A stretch of DNA of 64,000 nucleotides, taken from NCBI RefSeq assembly GCF_000504285.1, contig NZ_KI632511.1:6306154-6370153 (forward strand), in the 5' to 3' direction. The stretch is from Actinospica robiniae DSM 44927 (GTDB taxonomy: Bacteria > Actinomycetota > Actinomycetes > Streptomycetales > Catenulisporaceae). The notes beneath the pieces are model-generated. The model did no database searches. It was not told where the DNA came from and worked only from the letters and a program-made list of their open reading frames with translations. Made by a program: the position numbers and the translations under genes. How positions within the stretch are numbered: position 1 is the first letter of the stretch; each line of letters starts with the position of its first letter. This document shows, piece by piece, positions 1 to 10,087 of the stretch.

Positions 1-405
1 GGTCGGCGCGGGTCCGGGCAGCTCCTTGATGCGCATGGCGTCGGCGTGCACGAGCTCGAAGGCCGCGGCCCGCTCCGGCGCCCGGGCCGCGATGGTGGCC
101 GGAAGCGCCGCGGCCAGCACCGGATCCACCTCCACCGCCACCACCCGGCTCGCCACGTCGAGCAGGCCGAGGGTGAGCGAGCCGAGGCCCGGCCCGACCT
201 CCACCACCACGTCCTCGGGCCGCAGCCGCGCTGTCGCGACGATGCGGCGGATCGTGTTGGGGTCGATCACGAAGTTCTGGCCCAGCGCCTTGGTGGGGCG
301 TACCCCCAGCTCCGTCGCGAGGTGACGGACATCGGCGGGACCGAGCAGGCTCACTCGCCCACTCGATCCCGCCGCGTTCTCCAGCTGTGAAGGTTCCGAG
401 CGCAT
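1..405 (-). CDS. rsmA: 16S rRNA adenine dimethyltransferase RsmA/KsgA (partial, N-terminal part)
   Basis: This enzyme dimethylates the two adjacent adenines in the 3'-terminal hairpin of 16S rRNA with S-adenosylmethionine, late in small-subunit assembly. The window holds the first 135 residues; the rest lies beyond base 1. The family entry motif ALGQNFVID is at residues 40-48, and the SAM-binding motif [10 protein letters not shown], at about 69-77, followed by an acidic VEVDP strand. The ATG at 405 was chosen because a TAGAAT hexamer lies 7 bases upstream (413-418), as for a leaderless mRNA. It is the last visible gene of a same-strand run with rsmI, metG, tatD and the rpf gene. Family assignment is secure; only the C-terminus is unseen. 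Confidence 0.95.
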   Translation of the reverse strand, partial: MRSEPSQLENAAGSSGRVSLLGPADVRHLATELGVRPTKALGQNFVIDPNTIRRIVATARLRPEDVVVEVGPGLGSLTLGLLDVASRVVAVEVDPVLAAALPATIAARAPERAAAFELVHADAMRIKELPGPAPT

Positions 406-412
406 ACCGGCA

Positions 413-418
413 ATTCTA
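413..418 (-). promoter_or_regulatory. predicted -10 hexamer of rsmA (leaderless)
   Basis: TAGAAT on the minus strand ends 7 bases before the rsmA ATG. The spacing puts the transcript start at or beside the A of the start codon. No good -35 was seen. Confidence 0.45.
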
Positions 419-436
419 AGGCGGGGACCGGTCTGC

Positions 437-2206
437 CTACGTGAACAGCAAGTGCCCGCACACCGGCCACTGACCTGAGCCGCTGCGCTCGTAGAGGAGC
501 TCGGCCAGATCGGTCTGCTCGGCCGCGCTCGCCTGGTAGGGGTAGCCGGTGCCGCCCAGCGAGAGCCAGGTGCCCTCCGAGAACTGGTACATGCCGTAGA
601 AGCCGTTGCCGGTGTTCTCGGCCGGGTTGCCGCCCGACTCGCATTTGGCCACTGCCGCCCAGTTCAGGTCGGCCGCGTCGGTCGGGAGCGCCTTGGTGCC
701 CACCGCGAGGACCTCGTCGACCGGCTCCTTGGTGACGACCTTCTTGATCGCCTTCGGCGCCTGCGACTTGCCGTTGACGATCAGGAGGGCGTAGGTGACC
801 GTCTCCTCGCCGTCCACGCCCGCGGTCTTCACCGTGCTGGTGCCCGCGTAGGCGCTCGCGTTGGAGACCTTGCTGACGTTGTAGGGGATCGAGACCTGCT
901 TGGTCTCGGTCGTCCCCTGTATCCGGTTGACCGAGATCGTCTGGCCGTCCTGCGGCACCGACCCGGCCGGCACCGAGGGCGCGTCCTGGTTGTGCAGCGC
1001 GATCCCGGCCTGGCTGATGGCCGCGCTCACGGTGGCGGCGGTCGTGTTCAGCGGCACGGTCTTGCCGTCCACCAGGAACGTCACGTGCCGCATGGTGTAG
1101 ACCGACAGGCCGCTCAGGCCGCTGCGCGGGATCTGCATGGTCAGCGCGTCGTTGCTGCGCGCGCCGTCGGTGCGCACACCGAGCTCGCCCAGCGCCGCGC
1201 CGACGGTGGGGTAGTGCACCCACGTCGTGTGCTGCACGCCGTTGACGCTCAGCGACAGCTGTCGCCCGTAGCGCACCGTGATGGTCGCGCCGTCGGATGC
1301 GGAGGTGCCCACGGCCGGGGTGACGATGTCGCGGCTGCCGGTGCTGATGCCGTCCGCGGTGAGCACCGCGCCGACAGTGCCGGCGAAGGTGTGCACGGTC
1401 TGCGTCTGGCCGTCGACGGTCAGGGTGATCGACTTGTCGAGGGCCACGTAGGTGATCGCGCCGGCGACCAGGGCCGCGAGCACGGTGCCCTGCACGATCC
1501 GGCCCAGCGGGCCGGTGCGGGGCCGGGTGCGCAGCACGGGGGGCTTGCGGCCGGAACCCGCGGGCGCGGTCTCGGGGTCGCGGGCTCTGCCGCGGCGCGC
1601 GGGCGAGGAGGTCGGGTCGAACTCGTCGGGCGACGGGTCGAGCCCGGGCATCCCGGGCCGCCGCGAGGGTGCCTCGGCCGGCGCGGTGAGCAGATCGGTG
1701 GCGGTGGCCGTCGCGGTGCCCGCCCGGGTGAAGGACGCGGCCGCGCCGAACATCGGCGCGCCCAGGCCGCCGTGGCCGTAGCCGTCGCCGGACTCGGCGG
1801 GGTAGCCGCCCGGGTGGCCGTCGAAGCGCCCGGGGGCCTCGGGAGCGCCGTAGGGGCTCTCCGGGCCGTACTCGGGCGGGTAATCCGGCGCGTAGCCGGT
1901 CTCGGGGTAGACCCCCGGCTCGAAGGACGTCGCCTCGTAGGACGCGGCGGGGTAGTCCGGCTGGTAGCCGGGACCGGCCCCATAGGGCGCCTGTTCGAAG
2001 TACTCCGCCGAGGACTCGGCGTACGGGTCGTACGGGTACTGCTGCTGGTTGTACTGGTCCTCGTAGTAGTACTCGGCGGCTTCGGACGTCCCTTCGTGCC
2101 CCGGGTACGAACCGGTCCGGCCGTCGGGCGCGGCGTAGCCGCCGTTCCCGTCGGCCCCTGGTCCGTAAGCGGAACCATGAGGGGGGTTCGAGCGCGTACC
2201 GCTCAC
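437..2206 (-). CDS. RpfB-like resuscitation-promoting factor (DUF348-G5-Rpf) with Tyr-rich N-terminus
   Basis: Secreted or membrane-anchored muralytic enzyme expected to cleave peptidoglycan during resuscitation or germination. The order is: a cytoplasmic tail rich in Tyr, Pro, Gln and Gly (about 1-235); one membrane segment (about 236-256); three DUF348 repeats, each with a (V/I)DG or VNG turn; a G5 domain; and a C-terminal transglycosylase-like Rpf domain (about 513-588) with KCESGGNP, holding the catalytic Glu, and the YGMYQF strand. The GTG at 2206 was chosen because GGAG lies 6 bases upstream. The frame stays open to a TTG at 2431, but those residues do not look conserved. The neighbour of rsmA, tatD and metG is as expected in actinomycetes. 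The very long Tyr-rich cytoplasmic tail is the odd part. Confidence 0.9.
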   Translation of the reverse strand: MSGTRSNPPHGSAYGPGADGNGGYAAPDGRTGSYPGHEGTSEAAEYYYEDQYNQQQYPYDPYAESSAEYFEQAPYGAGPGYQPDYPAASYEATSFEPGVYPETGYAPDYPPEYGPESPYGAPEAPGRFDGHPGGYPAESGDGYGHGGLGAPMFGAAASFTRAGTATATATDLLTAPAEAPSRRPGMPGLDPSPDEFDPTSSPARRGRARDPETAPAGSGRKPPVLRTRPRTGPLGRIVQGTVLAALVAGAITYVALDKSITLTVDGQTQTVHTFAGTVGAVLTADGISTGSRDIVTPAVGTSASDGATITVRYGRQLSLSVNGVQHTTWVHYPTVGAALGELGVRTDGARSNDALTMQIPRSGLSGLSVYTMRHVTFLVDGKTVPLNTTAATVSAAISQAGIALHNQDAPSVPAGSVPQDGQTISVNRIQGTTETKQVSIPYNVSKVSNASAYAGTSTVKTAGVDGEETVTYALLIVNGKSQAPKAIKKVVTKEPVDEVLAVGTKALPTDAADLNWAAVAKCESGGNPAENTGNGFYGMYQFSEGTWLSLGGTGYPYQASAAEQTDLAELLYERSGSGQWPVCGHLLFT

Positions 2207-2527
2207 AAGTCTCCAGACCTCGTTGATCCCGGGCACCGCGGTTTCGGAGCGCTGCGGGCCAGCGTGGCTGGCGACCGCGGCGCGTTTCGCGGACCGCCTG
2301 GTCCACTCCGGCTCCGCCGATCCGGCTACCGAGCACCGGACTGTAACCGACTCCGGGCCAAGGTCGCTATACCCCGCCCCGGCGCCAGGCATAGTCGAAT
2401 AGTCCGATAAGTACACTGCCATGTGGGACAAATGGGTGCATTGCGATAATGCGCTACGTCCGTCAGTGTGAGCTTTCTCCCATGTATGACCTATTTGGGT
2501 TAGCTCGAAGAGACTGTCGAGAAATGG
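2207..2527. other. 321-base leader/intergenic region upstream of the rpf gene
   Basis: No gene is supported here. It lies between the tatD stop and the rpf start and probably holds the rpf promoter and a long 5' leader. A short inverted repeat, GCATT-N5-AATGC, is at 2438-2452. Rpf genes of other actinomycetes are often under cyclic di-AMP (ydaO-type) riboswitches; I looked for the conserved core and did not find it. Confidence 0.4.
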
Positions 2528-3424
2528 TTACACGAGTTCGAATACGCGCCGGGTGTTGGCGTCGAGGGCGCCGCAGAGCTCCGCCACGTCCACGGCCAGC
2601 GTCTCGGCCATCGAACGGACCGTCAGCGGGATCAGATACGGTGCGTTCGGGCGTCCCCGATAGGGCACGGGGGTGAGGAAGGGCGCATCCGTCTCGACCA
2701 GTACGCGCTCCATCGGAGTCGCCCGCAGCGCGGCGCGCAGTTCGTCGTTCGCCTTGAAGGTGACCGGACCTGCGAACGAAAGGTAGTAGCCCGCCTGCGC
2801 GCAGTCCCGAGCCATCGCCGCGTCGCCGGAGTAGCAGTGGAAGACCACCCGGTCGGGCGCGCCCTCCTCGCGCAGGATCCGCAGCACGTCCGCGTGCGCG
2901 TCACGGTCGTGGATCACCAGCGCCTTGCCCACCCGCTTGGCCAGCGCGATGTGCCGCCGGAACGACTCCTGCTGGGCGGCCACCCCCTCCGGGCCGGTGC
3001 GGAAGTAGTCCAGCCCGGTCTCGCCGATCCCGACCACCTCGGGATGCACGGCGAGCTCCTCGATCCGCGCCAGGGCCGTCTCGAGGGCGGGTATCCCGCC
3101 CGGGCCGCGGTGCTTGTCCCGCCCGGCCCACGCGTCCATGTCCCCGAGCACCAGCCGGGGCGCCTCGTTCGGATGCAGCGCGACCGTGGCGTGCACCGAG
3201 TCGAAGGTCTTGGCCTGCAGCACGGCCCACTCCGAGGACGAGACGTCGCAGCCCACCTGGACCAGCGTCGTCACATTGACCGAGGCGGCCAGCTCCACCG
3301 ATTCGGCCGGCGTGCGGCCTTGCATGTCCATGTGGGTGTGCGAGTCCGCCACCGGAAGCGGCAGCGGCTCGGGCACCGGCGGCGGAACGTCCTGCTGGGA
3401 CTGCTGCGTCTTGGACTTGCCCAT
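2528..3424 (-). CDS. tatD: TatD-family metal-dependent DNase
   Basis: TatD proteins are TIM-barrel metal-dependent hydrolases with DNase activity, also linked to quality control. The 298 residues carry the family metal ligands in order: DSHTHMD at about 27-33, the Glu of GIGETGLDYFR, IHDRDAH, HCYSGD, and the Asp of VETDAPFLTP near the C-terminus. The length is typical apart from a Gln/Pro-rich extension of about 25 residues at the N-terminus. The ATG at 3424 has TAAACT 6 bases upstream, so the mRNA is probably leaderless even though metG ends only 41 bases away on the same strand. Confidence 0.95.
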   Translation of the reverse strand: MGKSKTQQSQQDVPPPVPEPLPLPVADSHTHMDMQGRTPAESVELAASVNVTTLVQVGCDVSSSEWAVLQAKTFDSVHATVALHPNEAPRLVLGDMDAWAGRDKHRGPGGIPALETALARIEELAVHPEVVGIGETGLDYFRTGPEGVAAQQESFRRHIALAKRVGKALVIHDRDAHADVLRILREEGAPDRVVFHCYSGDAAMARDCAQAGYYLSFAGPVTFKANDELRAALRATPMERVLVETDAPFLTPVPYRGRPNAPYLIPLTVRSMAETLAVDVAELCGALDANTRRVFELV

Positions 3425-3430
3425 GGGACA

Positions 3431-3436
3431 AGTTTA
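3431..3436 (-). promoter_or_regulatory. predicted -10 hexamer of tatD (leaderless)
   Basis: TAAACT on the minus strand, 6 bases before the tatD ATG; it would let tatD be transcribed independently of metG. The -35 region is not recognisable. Confidence 0.45.
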
Positions 3437-3465
3437 TCCGCGCACAGTCCCGGCAGAACCCGGCA

Positions 3466-5064
3466 TCAGCCCTCGGTCCGCTCCTCGAGGCGCGGGAAGA
3501 GCACCGCGCCCTTGGTCACGGTCGAACCCGCCGGCAGCTGTCCCCAGCGCCCGGTGTCCTGCACCTTCTGCTCGGCCAGCGCGCCCAGCGACGCCTCGGC
3601 GCCGAGCGACTCCCACAGCGCCGCCGAGGACTTCGGCATCACCGGGTTCAGCAGCACCGCGACCGCCCGCAGCGACTCCGCGGCCGTGTACAGGATCGTG
3701 GCCAGCCGCGCCTGCCCGGCCGGCGACGTGTCCTTCGCCACCTTCCACGGCTCCTGCTCGGTCAGATAGCCGTTGACCAGCTTCACGAAGTCGAAGATCG
3801 CGTTGATCCCGCCCTGGAAGTCCAGCGACTCGCCGATCCGCTCGTCCGCCGTCGCCACCGCCGCGGCCAGCGCGTCCGCGATGACCTGCTCGGCCGGCCC
3901 GTGGTCGGTCGAGGCGGGCAGCACGCCCTCGAAGTAGCGGCCCACCATCGCCGCCACCCGGGAGGCCAGGTTGCCGTAGTCGTTGGCCAGTTCCGAGGTG
4001 TAGCGCGCGCTCAGGTCCTCCCAGGAGAACGAGCCGTCCTGCCCGAACGGGATCGCGCGCATGAAGTAGTAGCGGTAGGCGTCCGAGCCGAAGTGGTCGG
4101 TGATCTGCGCCGGGGCGATGCCGGTCAGCTTGGTCTTGGACATCTTCTCGCCGCCCACCAGCAGCCAGCCGTGGCCGAAGACCTTGTGCGGCAGCGGCAG
4201 GCCCGCCGCCATCAGCATGGCCGGCCAGATCACCGCGTGGAAGCGCAGGATGTCCTTGCCGACCAGGTGCACGTCGGCCGGCCAGGTGCGGGCGAACTTC
4301 TCCTCGTCCACGCCGTAGCCCACGGCCGTGGCGTAGTTGAGCAGCGCGTCGATCCACACGTACAGCACGTGCTTCTGGTCCCACGGGATCGGGATGCCCC
4401 AGTCGAAGCTGGTCCGCGAGATCGACAGGTCCTGCAGCCCCTGCCGGACGAAGGAGACCACCTCGTTGCGCGCGGTGGCCGGCTGCACGAAGTCGGAGTG
4501 CTCGTCGTAGTAGGCCAGCAGCTTCTCGGTGTACTGCGACAGCTTGAAGAAGTAGTTCTCCTCCGCGATCGTCTCCACCGGGCGCCCGTGCACCGCGCAG
4601 ACCTTCTGGCCCTCGTACTCGCCGGTCCCGTCCTTCAGGTCGCCCGGAAGCTTGTGCTCCTCGCAGGCCACGCAGTACAGGCCCTCGTACTCGCCCTTGT
4701 AGACCTCGCCGGCGTCGTAGAGCCGCTGCCAGAACTCCTGCACCCGCTCGGTGTGCCGCTTCTCGGTGGTGCGGATGAAGTCGTCGTTGGCCGCGTCGAT
4801 GGTCTCGAGCACCGGCAGCCACGCCTCGCGCACCAGCTTGTCGGTCCATTCCTGCGGCGAGAGGTTGTTCGCCCGCGCCGTGCGCAGCAGCTTCTCACCG
4901 TGCTCGTCGGTGCCGGTCAGGTACCAGACGCTCTCGCCGCGCTGACGGTGCCAGCGGGTCAGCACGTCACCCGCGGTCGTGGTGTACGCGCTGCCGATGT
5001 GCGGGGCGTCGTTCACGTAGTAGATCGGCGTGGTGACGTAGTAGGACTTATCGCTGGAGGCCAT
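3466..5064 (-). CDS. metG: methionyl-tRNA synthetase
   Basis: Class I aminoacyl-tRNA synthetase charging tRNA-Met with methionine. Residues 22-25 are HIGS, the HIGH signature within YYVNDAPHIGS. KMSKTKL, the second ATP-binding loop, is at about residue 307. A Cys-rich insert between them (CVAC then CAVHG) is the zinc-knuckle region. At 532 residues it is the short form without the C-terminal EMAP-like tRNA-binding domain. The ATG at 5064 follows a TAGAAT hexamer by 6 bases, predicting a leaderless transcript; rsmI ends 26 bases upstream. Function is secure. Confidence 0.97.
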   Translation of the reverse strand: MASSDKSYYVTTPIYYVNDAPHIGSAYTTTAGDVLTRWHRQRGESVWYLTGTDEHGEKLLRTARANNLSPQEWTDKLVREAWLPVLETIDAANDDFIRTTEKRHTERVQEFWQRLYDAGEVYKGEYEGLYCVACEEHKLPGDLKDGTGEYEGQKVCAVHGRPVETIAEENYFFKLSQYTEKLLAYYDEHSDFVQPATARNEVVSFVRQGLQDLSISRTSFDWGIPIPWDQKHVLYVWIDALLNYATAVGYGVDEEKFARTWPADVHLVGKDILRFHAVIWPAMLMAAGLPLPHKVFGHGWLLVGGEKMSKTKLTGIAPAQITDHFGSDAYRYYFMRAIPFGQDGSFSWEDLSARYTSELANDYGNLASRVAAMVGRYFEGVLPASTDHGPAEQVIADALAAAVATADERIGESLDFQGGINAIFDFVKLVNGYLTEQEPWKVAKDTSPAGQARLATILYTAAESLRAVAVLLNPVMPKSSAALWESLGAEASLGALAEQKVQDTGRWGQLPAGSTVTKGAVLFPRLEERTEG

Positions 5065-5070
5065 GGCCGC

Positions 5071-5076
5071 ATTCTA
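5071..5076 (-). promoter_or_regulatory. predicted -10 hexamer of metG (leaderless)
   Basis: TAGAAT on the minus strand, 6 bases before the metG ATG, lying in the short gap after rsmI. Confidence 0.45.
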
Positions 5077-5090
5077 AAGTGCGGCGTAGA

Positions 5091-6038
5091 TCACCCAGAA
5101 ATCCCGCCGTCCCCGTCGTCCTCCGCGGCGTCCGGCTCCGCGTCCCGGGCGGCCACCACGGCGTCGAACACGGTCCGCTTGGGCACCCCGAGTTCCGCCG
5201 CCACCGCCGCGATCGCGGTCTTGCGGTGCTCTCCGGCCGCCTCGCGCACCGCGACCAGATCGGCCAGCGACCGCGCACTGTAGTCCTTCGGTGACGGCGG
5301 CGCCGCGCCCGCCACGACGACGGTGATCTCGCCGCGCACGCCGTCCCGCGACCACTCGGCCAGCTCGCCCAGCGGTCCGCGCCGGACCTCTTCGTAAGTC
5401 TTCGTGAGCTCCCGGCACACGGCCGCCGGCCGGTCCGCGCCGAACGCCTCGGCCATCGCCCGCAGGGTCTCGGTGATCCGGTGCGTGGCCTCGAAGAAAA
5501 CCATGGTGCGGCTTTCATCGGCCAGCGCGGCGAAGGTCCGGGCCCGCTCACCGGCCTTGCGCGGCGGGAACCCCTCGAAGCAGAAGCGGTCCACCGGCAG
5601 CGCCGAGAGTGCCAGCGCGGTCAGCACGGCCGACGGCCCGGGCACCGCGGTGACCCGGATCCCGGCCTCCACCGCCGCTGCCACCAGGCGGTATCCGGGA
5701 TCGGAGACCGAGGGCATCCCCGCGTCCGTGACGAGCAGCACGTGCGCGCCCTCGACCAGCCGCGCCACCAGTTCCGGGGTGCGAGCGGCCTCGTTGCCCT
5801 CGAAGTACGACAGGATCCGGCCGACCGGCTCGACGCCGAGCTCCTGGGTCAGCCGGCGCAGCCGCCGGGTGTCCTCGGCCGCGATCACATCCGCGGTGCG
5901 CAACTGTTGCGCCAGGCGCGGCGGAGCGTCCGCCACGTCTCCGATCGGGGTCCCGGCCAGCACCAGCAGTCCGGATGAAGGGGCGGATTCCCGGACAACT
6001 CCGGACTCGGGGCGTGCAAGTTTCACGCCAACAATCAT
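5091..6038 (-). CDS. rsmI: 16S rRNA (cytidine(1402)-2'-O)-methyltransferase RsmI
   Basis: Methylates the 2'-OH of C1402 in the decoding centre of 16S rRNA using SAM. It is a tetrapyrrole-methylase-fold enzyme: GTPIGDVAD near residue 30, EDTRRLRRL, the DAGMPSVSDPGYRLV loop and the VPGPSA segment are all typical. The C-terminal part has the helical HemN-like tail usual in this family. The ATG at 6038 is only 34 bases from the divergent pmt start at 6073, so the two promoters must overlap. A GTG at 6026 is an alternative start. It is followed on the same strand by metG. Overall identification is firm. Confidence 0.94.
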   Translation of the reverse strand: MIVGVKLARPESGVVRESAPSSGLLVLAGTPIGDVADAPPRLAQQLRTADVIAAEDTRRLRRLTQELGVEPVGRILSYFEGNEAARTPELVARLVEGAHVLLVTDAGMPSVSDPGYRLVAAAVEAGIRVTAVPGPSAVLTALALSALPVDRFCFEGFPPRKAGERARTFAALADESRTMVFFEATHRITETLRAMAEAFGADRPAAVCRELTKTYEEVRRGPLGELAEWSRDGVRGEITVVVAGAAPPSPKDYSARSLADLVAVREAAGEHRKTAIAAVAAELGVPKRTVFDAVVAARDAEPDAAEDDGDGGISG

Positions 6039-6072
6039 CGCTTACTACTGGTTCTCAGGCGTACTCAATACG

Positions 6073-7965
6073 ATGGCCCGCGTGGACAGCGACGTGCAGA
6101 ACGCCCAAGGGCCCGCGTACGACTCCGCCGGCCCGAACGAGTCGGCCGAGGCGGACTCGTCCGTGGCCACCGAAGTCCTCGCGACGCGTCGCCCGGACCA
6201 GGGCGAGGTGGCCGAAGACCTCGACGAGCCGGACGAGGACCTCGAGGAGCCGGAGGAGGAGAGCGCCTACGCGGCGCCGCGGCGGCCTCGGTGGCGCCGG
6301 GTCGAGCGCGGCCTGGTGTGGTGGCGCCCCGAGGGCGCGCCCCGCCCGGACGGACGCGGGTCGCTGACCGAGCGCCTCGTGCCGCCGTTCTACCCGGAGT
6401 TCTTCCGCGGCGCCGGCTGGATCATGCCGCTGCTGGTCACCATCGTCGGCGGCTTCATGCGGTTGTGGAACCTGGCCCAGCCCAACAAGATCATCTTCGA
6501 CGAGACCTACTACGCCAAAGACGGCTGGTCGATGTGGGTCTACGGCTGGGAGCACAACTGGGGCGGCAACGCGAACAACTCGTTCGAGATCTGCGGCAAG
6601 TACGGCTGCCAGGCCACGACCCAGTGGAACCCGGGCCCCGAGTTCGTCGCGCACCCGCCGTTCGGCAAGTGGATCATCGGCTTCGGCGAGAAGATCTGGG
6701 GCCTGAACCCGGTCGGCTGGCGGCTGATGGAAGCCGTCCTCGGCACGCTCGCCATCTACATCCTGGCCCGCACCGCCCGCCGCATGTTCCGCTCCACCCT
6801 GATGGGCGTGATCGCCGGGCTGTTCCTGAGCTTCGACGGCCTGGCCTTCGTGATGGCCCGCACCGCGCTGCTCGACGGCATCCAGATGTTCTTCATCCTG
6901 GCCGGCTTCTCCTGCCTCGTGGTCGACCGCGACAAGGTGCGCGAGAAGGCGGCCAGATGGGCGGCCGAACACCCGCGCGAGACCCCCTGGCTGGCCGGTG
7001 AGCACGGCCCGAAGTTCGGATTCCGGGTCTGGCGCCTGGCCGCCGGCATCAGCCTCGGCCTGGCGACCGCCACGAAGTGGAACGCGATCTTCTTCGTCGC
7101 CTCCTTCGCCGTCTTGACCGTGCTGTGGGACCGCGGCACCCGTCGCGCGCTCGGCCTGCGCTACCCCTCGCTCTCGACCCTGCGCCGGGACGTCGGCTGG
7201 GCGTTCTTGAGCATGCCGGTGACGATGGTCGTGGTGTTCGTCTCCACCTACGCCGGCTGGATCTTCAACACCTCCAACGGCGGCGGCTACAACCGTTTCT
7301 GGGCCAACTCGAACCCCGCCTACGGCTTCCCCGACGTGCCCTTCCACCGGCAGCTGACCGAGCTGTTGCCCGCCTGGGTGCGCTCGCTGTGGAACTACGT
7401 CCACGCTCAGTACCAGTTCGACGCGAACCTGCAGTCGCCGCACCCGTACATGTCGAACCCGTGGTCCTGGCTGGTGATGGGCCGCCCGGTGGCGTTCGAC
7501 TACAACTCGCCGAAGATCGGCCAGTCCGGCTGCACCCCGGCCATGGGCAGCTGCTCGCAGGAGGTCCTGGCCCTCGGCAACCCGTTCCTGTGGTGGCTGG
7601 CCACCGCGTCGATCCTGTACATGCTGTGGCTCTGGATCGGCCGTCGCGACTGGCGCGCCGGCGCCATCCTGCTGGGCATCGGCGCCGGGATCCTGCCGTG
7701 GATGCACTACGCCGAGCGCACGATCTTCTCGTTCTACGCCGTCGCGTTCGTCCCGTTCATGTGCCTCGCGGCCACGATGAGCGTCGGCGCGATCCTGGGC
7801 CGAGCGGACGCGCCACCGGTCCGGCGCGCCTGGGGCGCGGCCGTCGGCGGGGCGATGGTGGTGGCGATCGTGGGGATCTTCATCTACTTCTACCCGATCT
7901 ACACCGACCAGACGATCTCCTACAGCGACTGGTCCTCGCACATGTGGTTCCAATCCTGGATCTAG
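6073..7965 (+). CDS. pmt: polyprenyl-phosphate-mannose--protein mannosyltransferase (GT39 family)
   Basis: Integral membrane enzyme that transfers mannose from a polyprenyl-phosphate donor to Ser/Thr of proteins as they cross the membrane, as in Streptomyces and Mycobacterium Pmt. After an acidic cytoplasmic N-terminus (about 80 residues, many Glu/Asp), the first membrane helix is followed by IIFDETYYAKDGW, the Asp-Glu pair expected for catalysis in the first external loop. About ten further hydrophobic segments follow, together with the family ATKWNAIFF motif. The ATG at 6073 is the first start downstream of the divergent rsmI promoter; the frame is open further upstream, but only through antisense rsmI. 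ManC and phosphomannomutase elsewhere in the window could supply its donor. Confidence 0.95.
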   Translation: MARVDSDVQNAQGPAYDSAGPNESAEADSSVATEVLATRRPDQGEVAEDLDEPDEDLEEPEEESAYAAPRRPRWRRVERGLVWWRPEGAPRPDGRGSLTERLVPPFYPEFFRGAGWIMPLLVTIVGGFMRLWNLAQPNKIIFDETYYAKDGWSMWVYGWEHNWGGNANNSFEICGKYGCQATTQWNPGPEFVAHPPFGKWIIGFGEKIWGLNPVGWRLMEAVLGTLAIYILARTARRMFRSTLMGVIAGLFLSFDGLAFVMARTALLDGIQMFFILAGFSCLVVDRDKVREKAARWAAEHPRETPWLAGEHGPKFGFRVWRLAAGISLGLATATKWNAIFFVASFAVLTVLWDRGTRRALGLRYPSLSTLRRDVGWAFLSMPVTMVVVFVSTYAGWIFNTSNGGGYNRFWANSNPAYGFPDVPFHRQLTELLPAWVRSLWNYVHAQYQFDANLQSPHPYMSNPWSWLVMGRPVAFDYNSPKIGQSGCTPAMGSCSQEVLALGNPFLWWLATASILYMLWLWIGRRDWRAGAILLGIGAGILPWMHYAERTIFSFYAVAFVPFMCLAATMSVGAILGRADAPPVRRAWGAAVGGAMVVAIVGIFIYFYPIYTDQTISYSDWSSHMWFQSWI

Positions 7966-8002
7966 CCCGGCGTCCGGCTCCGGCCTGGCGTCGGTCTGGC
8001 TC

Positions 8003-8024
8003 GGAGCCGGCTCCGGCCGGCTCC
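8003..8024 (+). terminator. hairpin downstream of pmt
   Basis: A perfect 9-bp inverted repeat, GGAGCCGGC / GCCGGCTCC, with a TCCG loop lies 37 bases after the pmt stop. There is no T-tract, which is common for actinomycete terminators. Confidence 0.5.
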
Positions 8025-8058
8025 CGCCGGCGATTCCTGGATCTGATCGTCTCCCGCG

Positions 8059-8064
8059 TAGGCT
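8059..8064 (+). promoter_or_regulatory. predicted -10 hexamer of the ABC-F gene (leaderless)
   Basis: TAGGCT ends 6 bases before the GTG start at 8071, as for a leaderless transcript. Confidence 0.45.
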
Positions 8065-8070
8065 GAGCGG

Positions 8071-9936
<1,866 letters not shown>

Positions 9937-10087
9937 TTAGTCGGATAAGAACCCGAAGAGTCGGGATGGGTGGATTCCGCGGAAAAGACTGCTTCTGTCG
10001 GTAGTGCGACGTACCGTGGAAACAGTTGAGGCCACAGCGAATAGGGCGCGTGGCCGGACACGGGGAACCCAAGGGGGCCGGCACATC

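Noticed and set aside
351..2336. Second minus-strand frame over the rpf gene
   Set aside because: It overlaps the clear DUF348-G5-Rpf frame and is Arg-rich without motifs.
2207..2431. Cyclic di-AMP (ydaO) riboswitch upstream of the rpf gene
   Set aside because: Expected from other actinomycetes, but the conserved core elements are not present in the leader as I read it.
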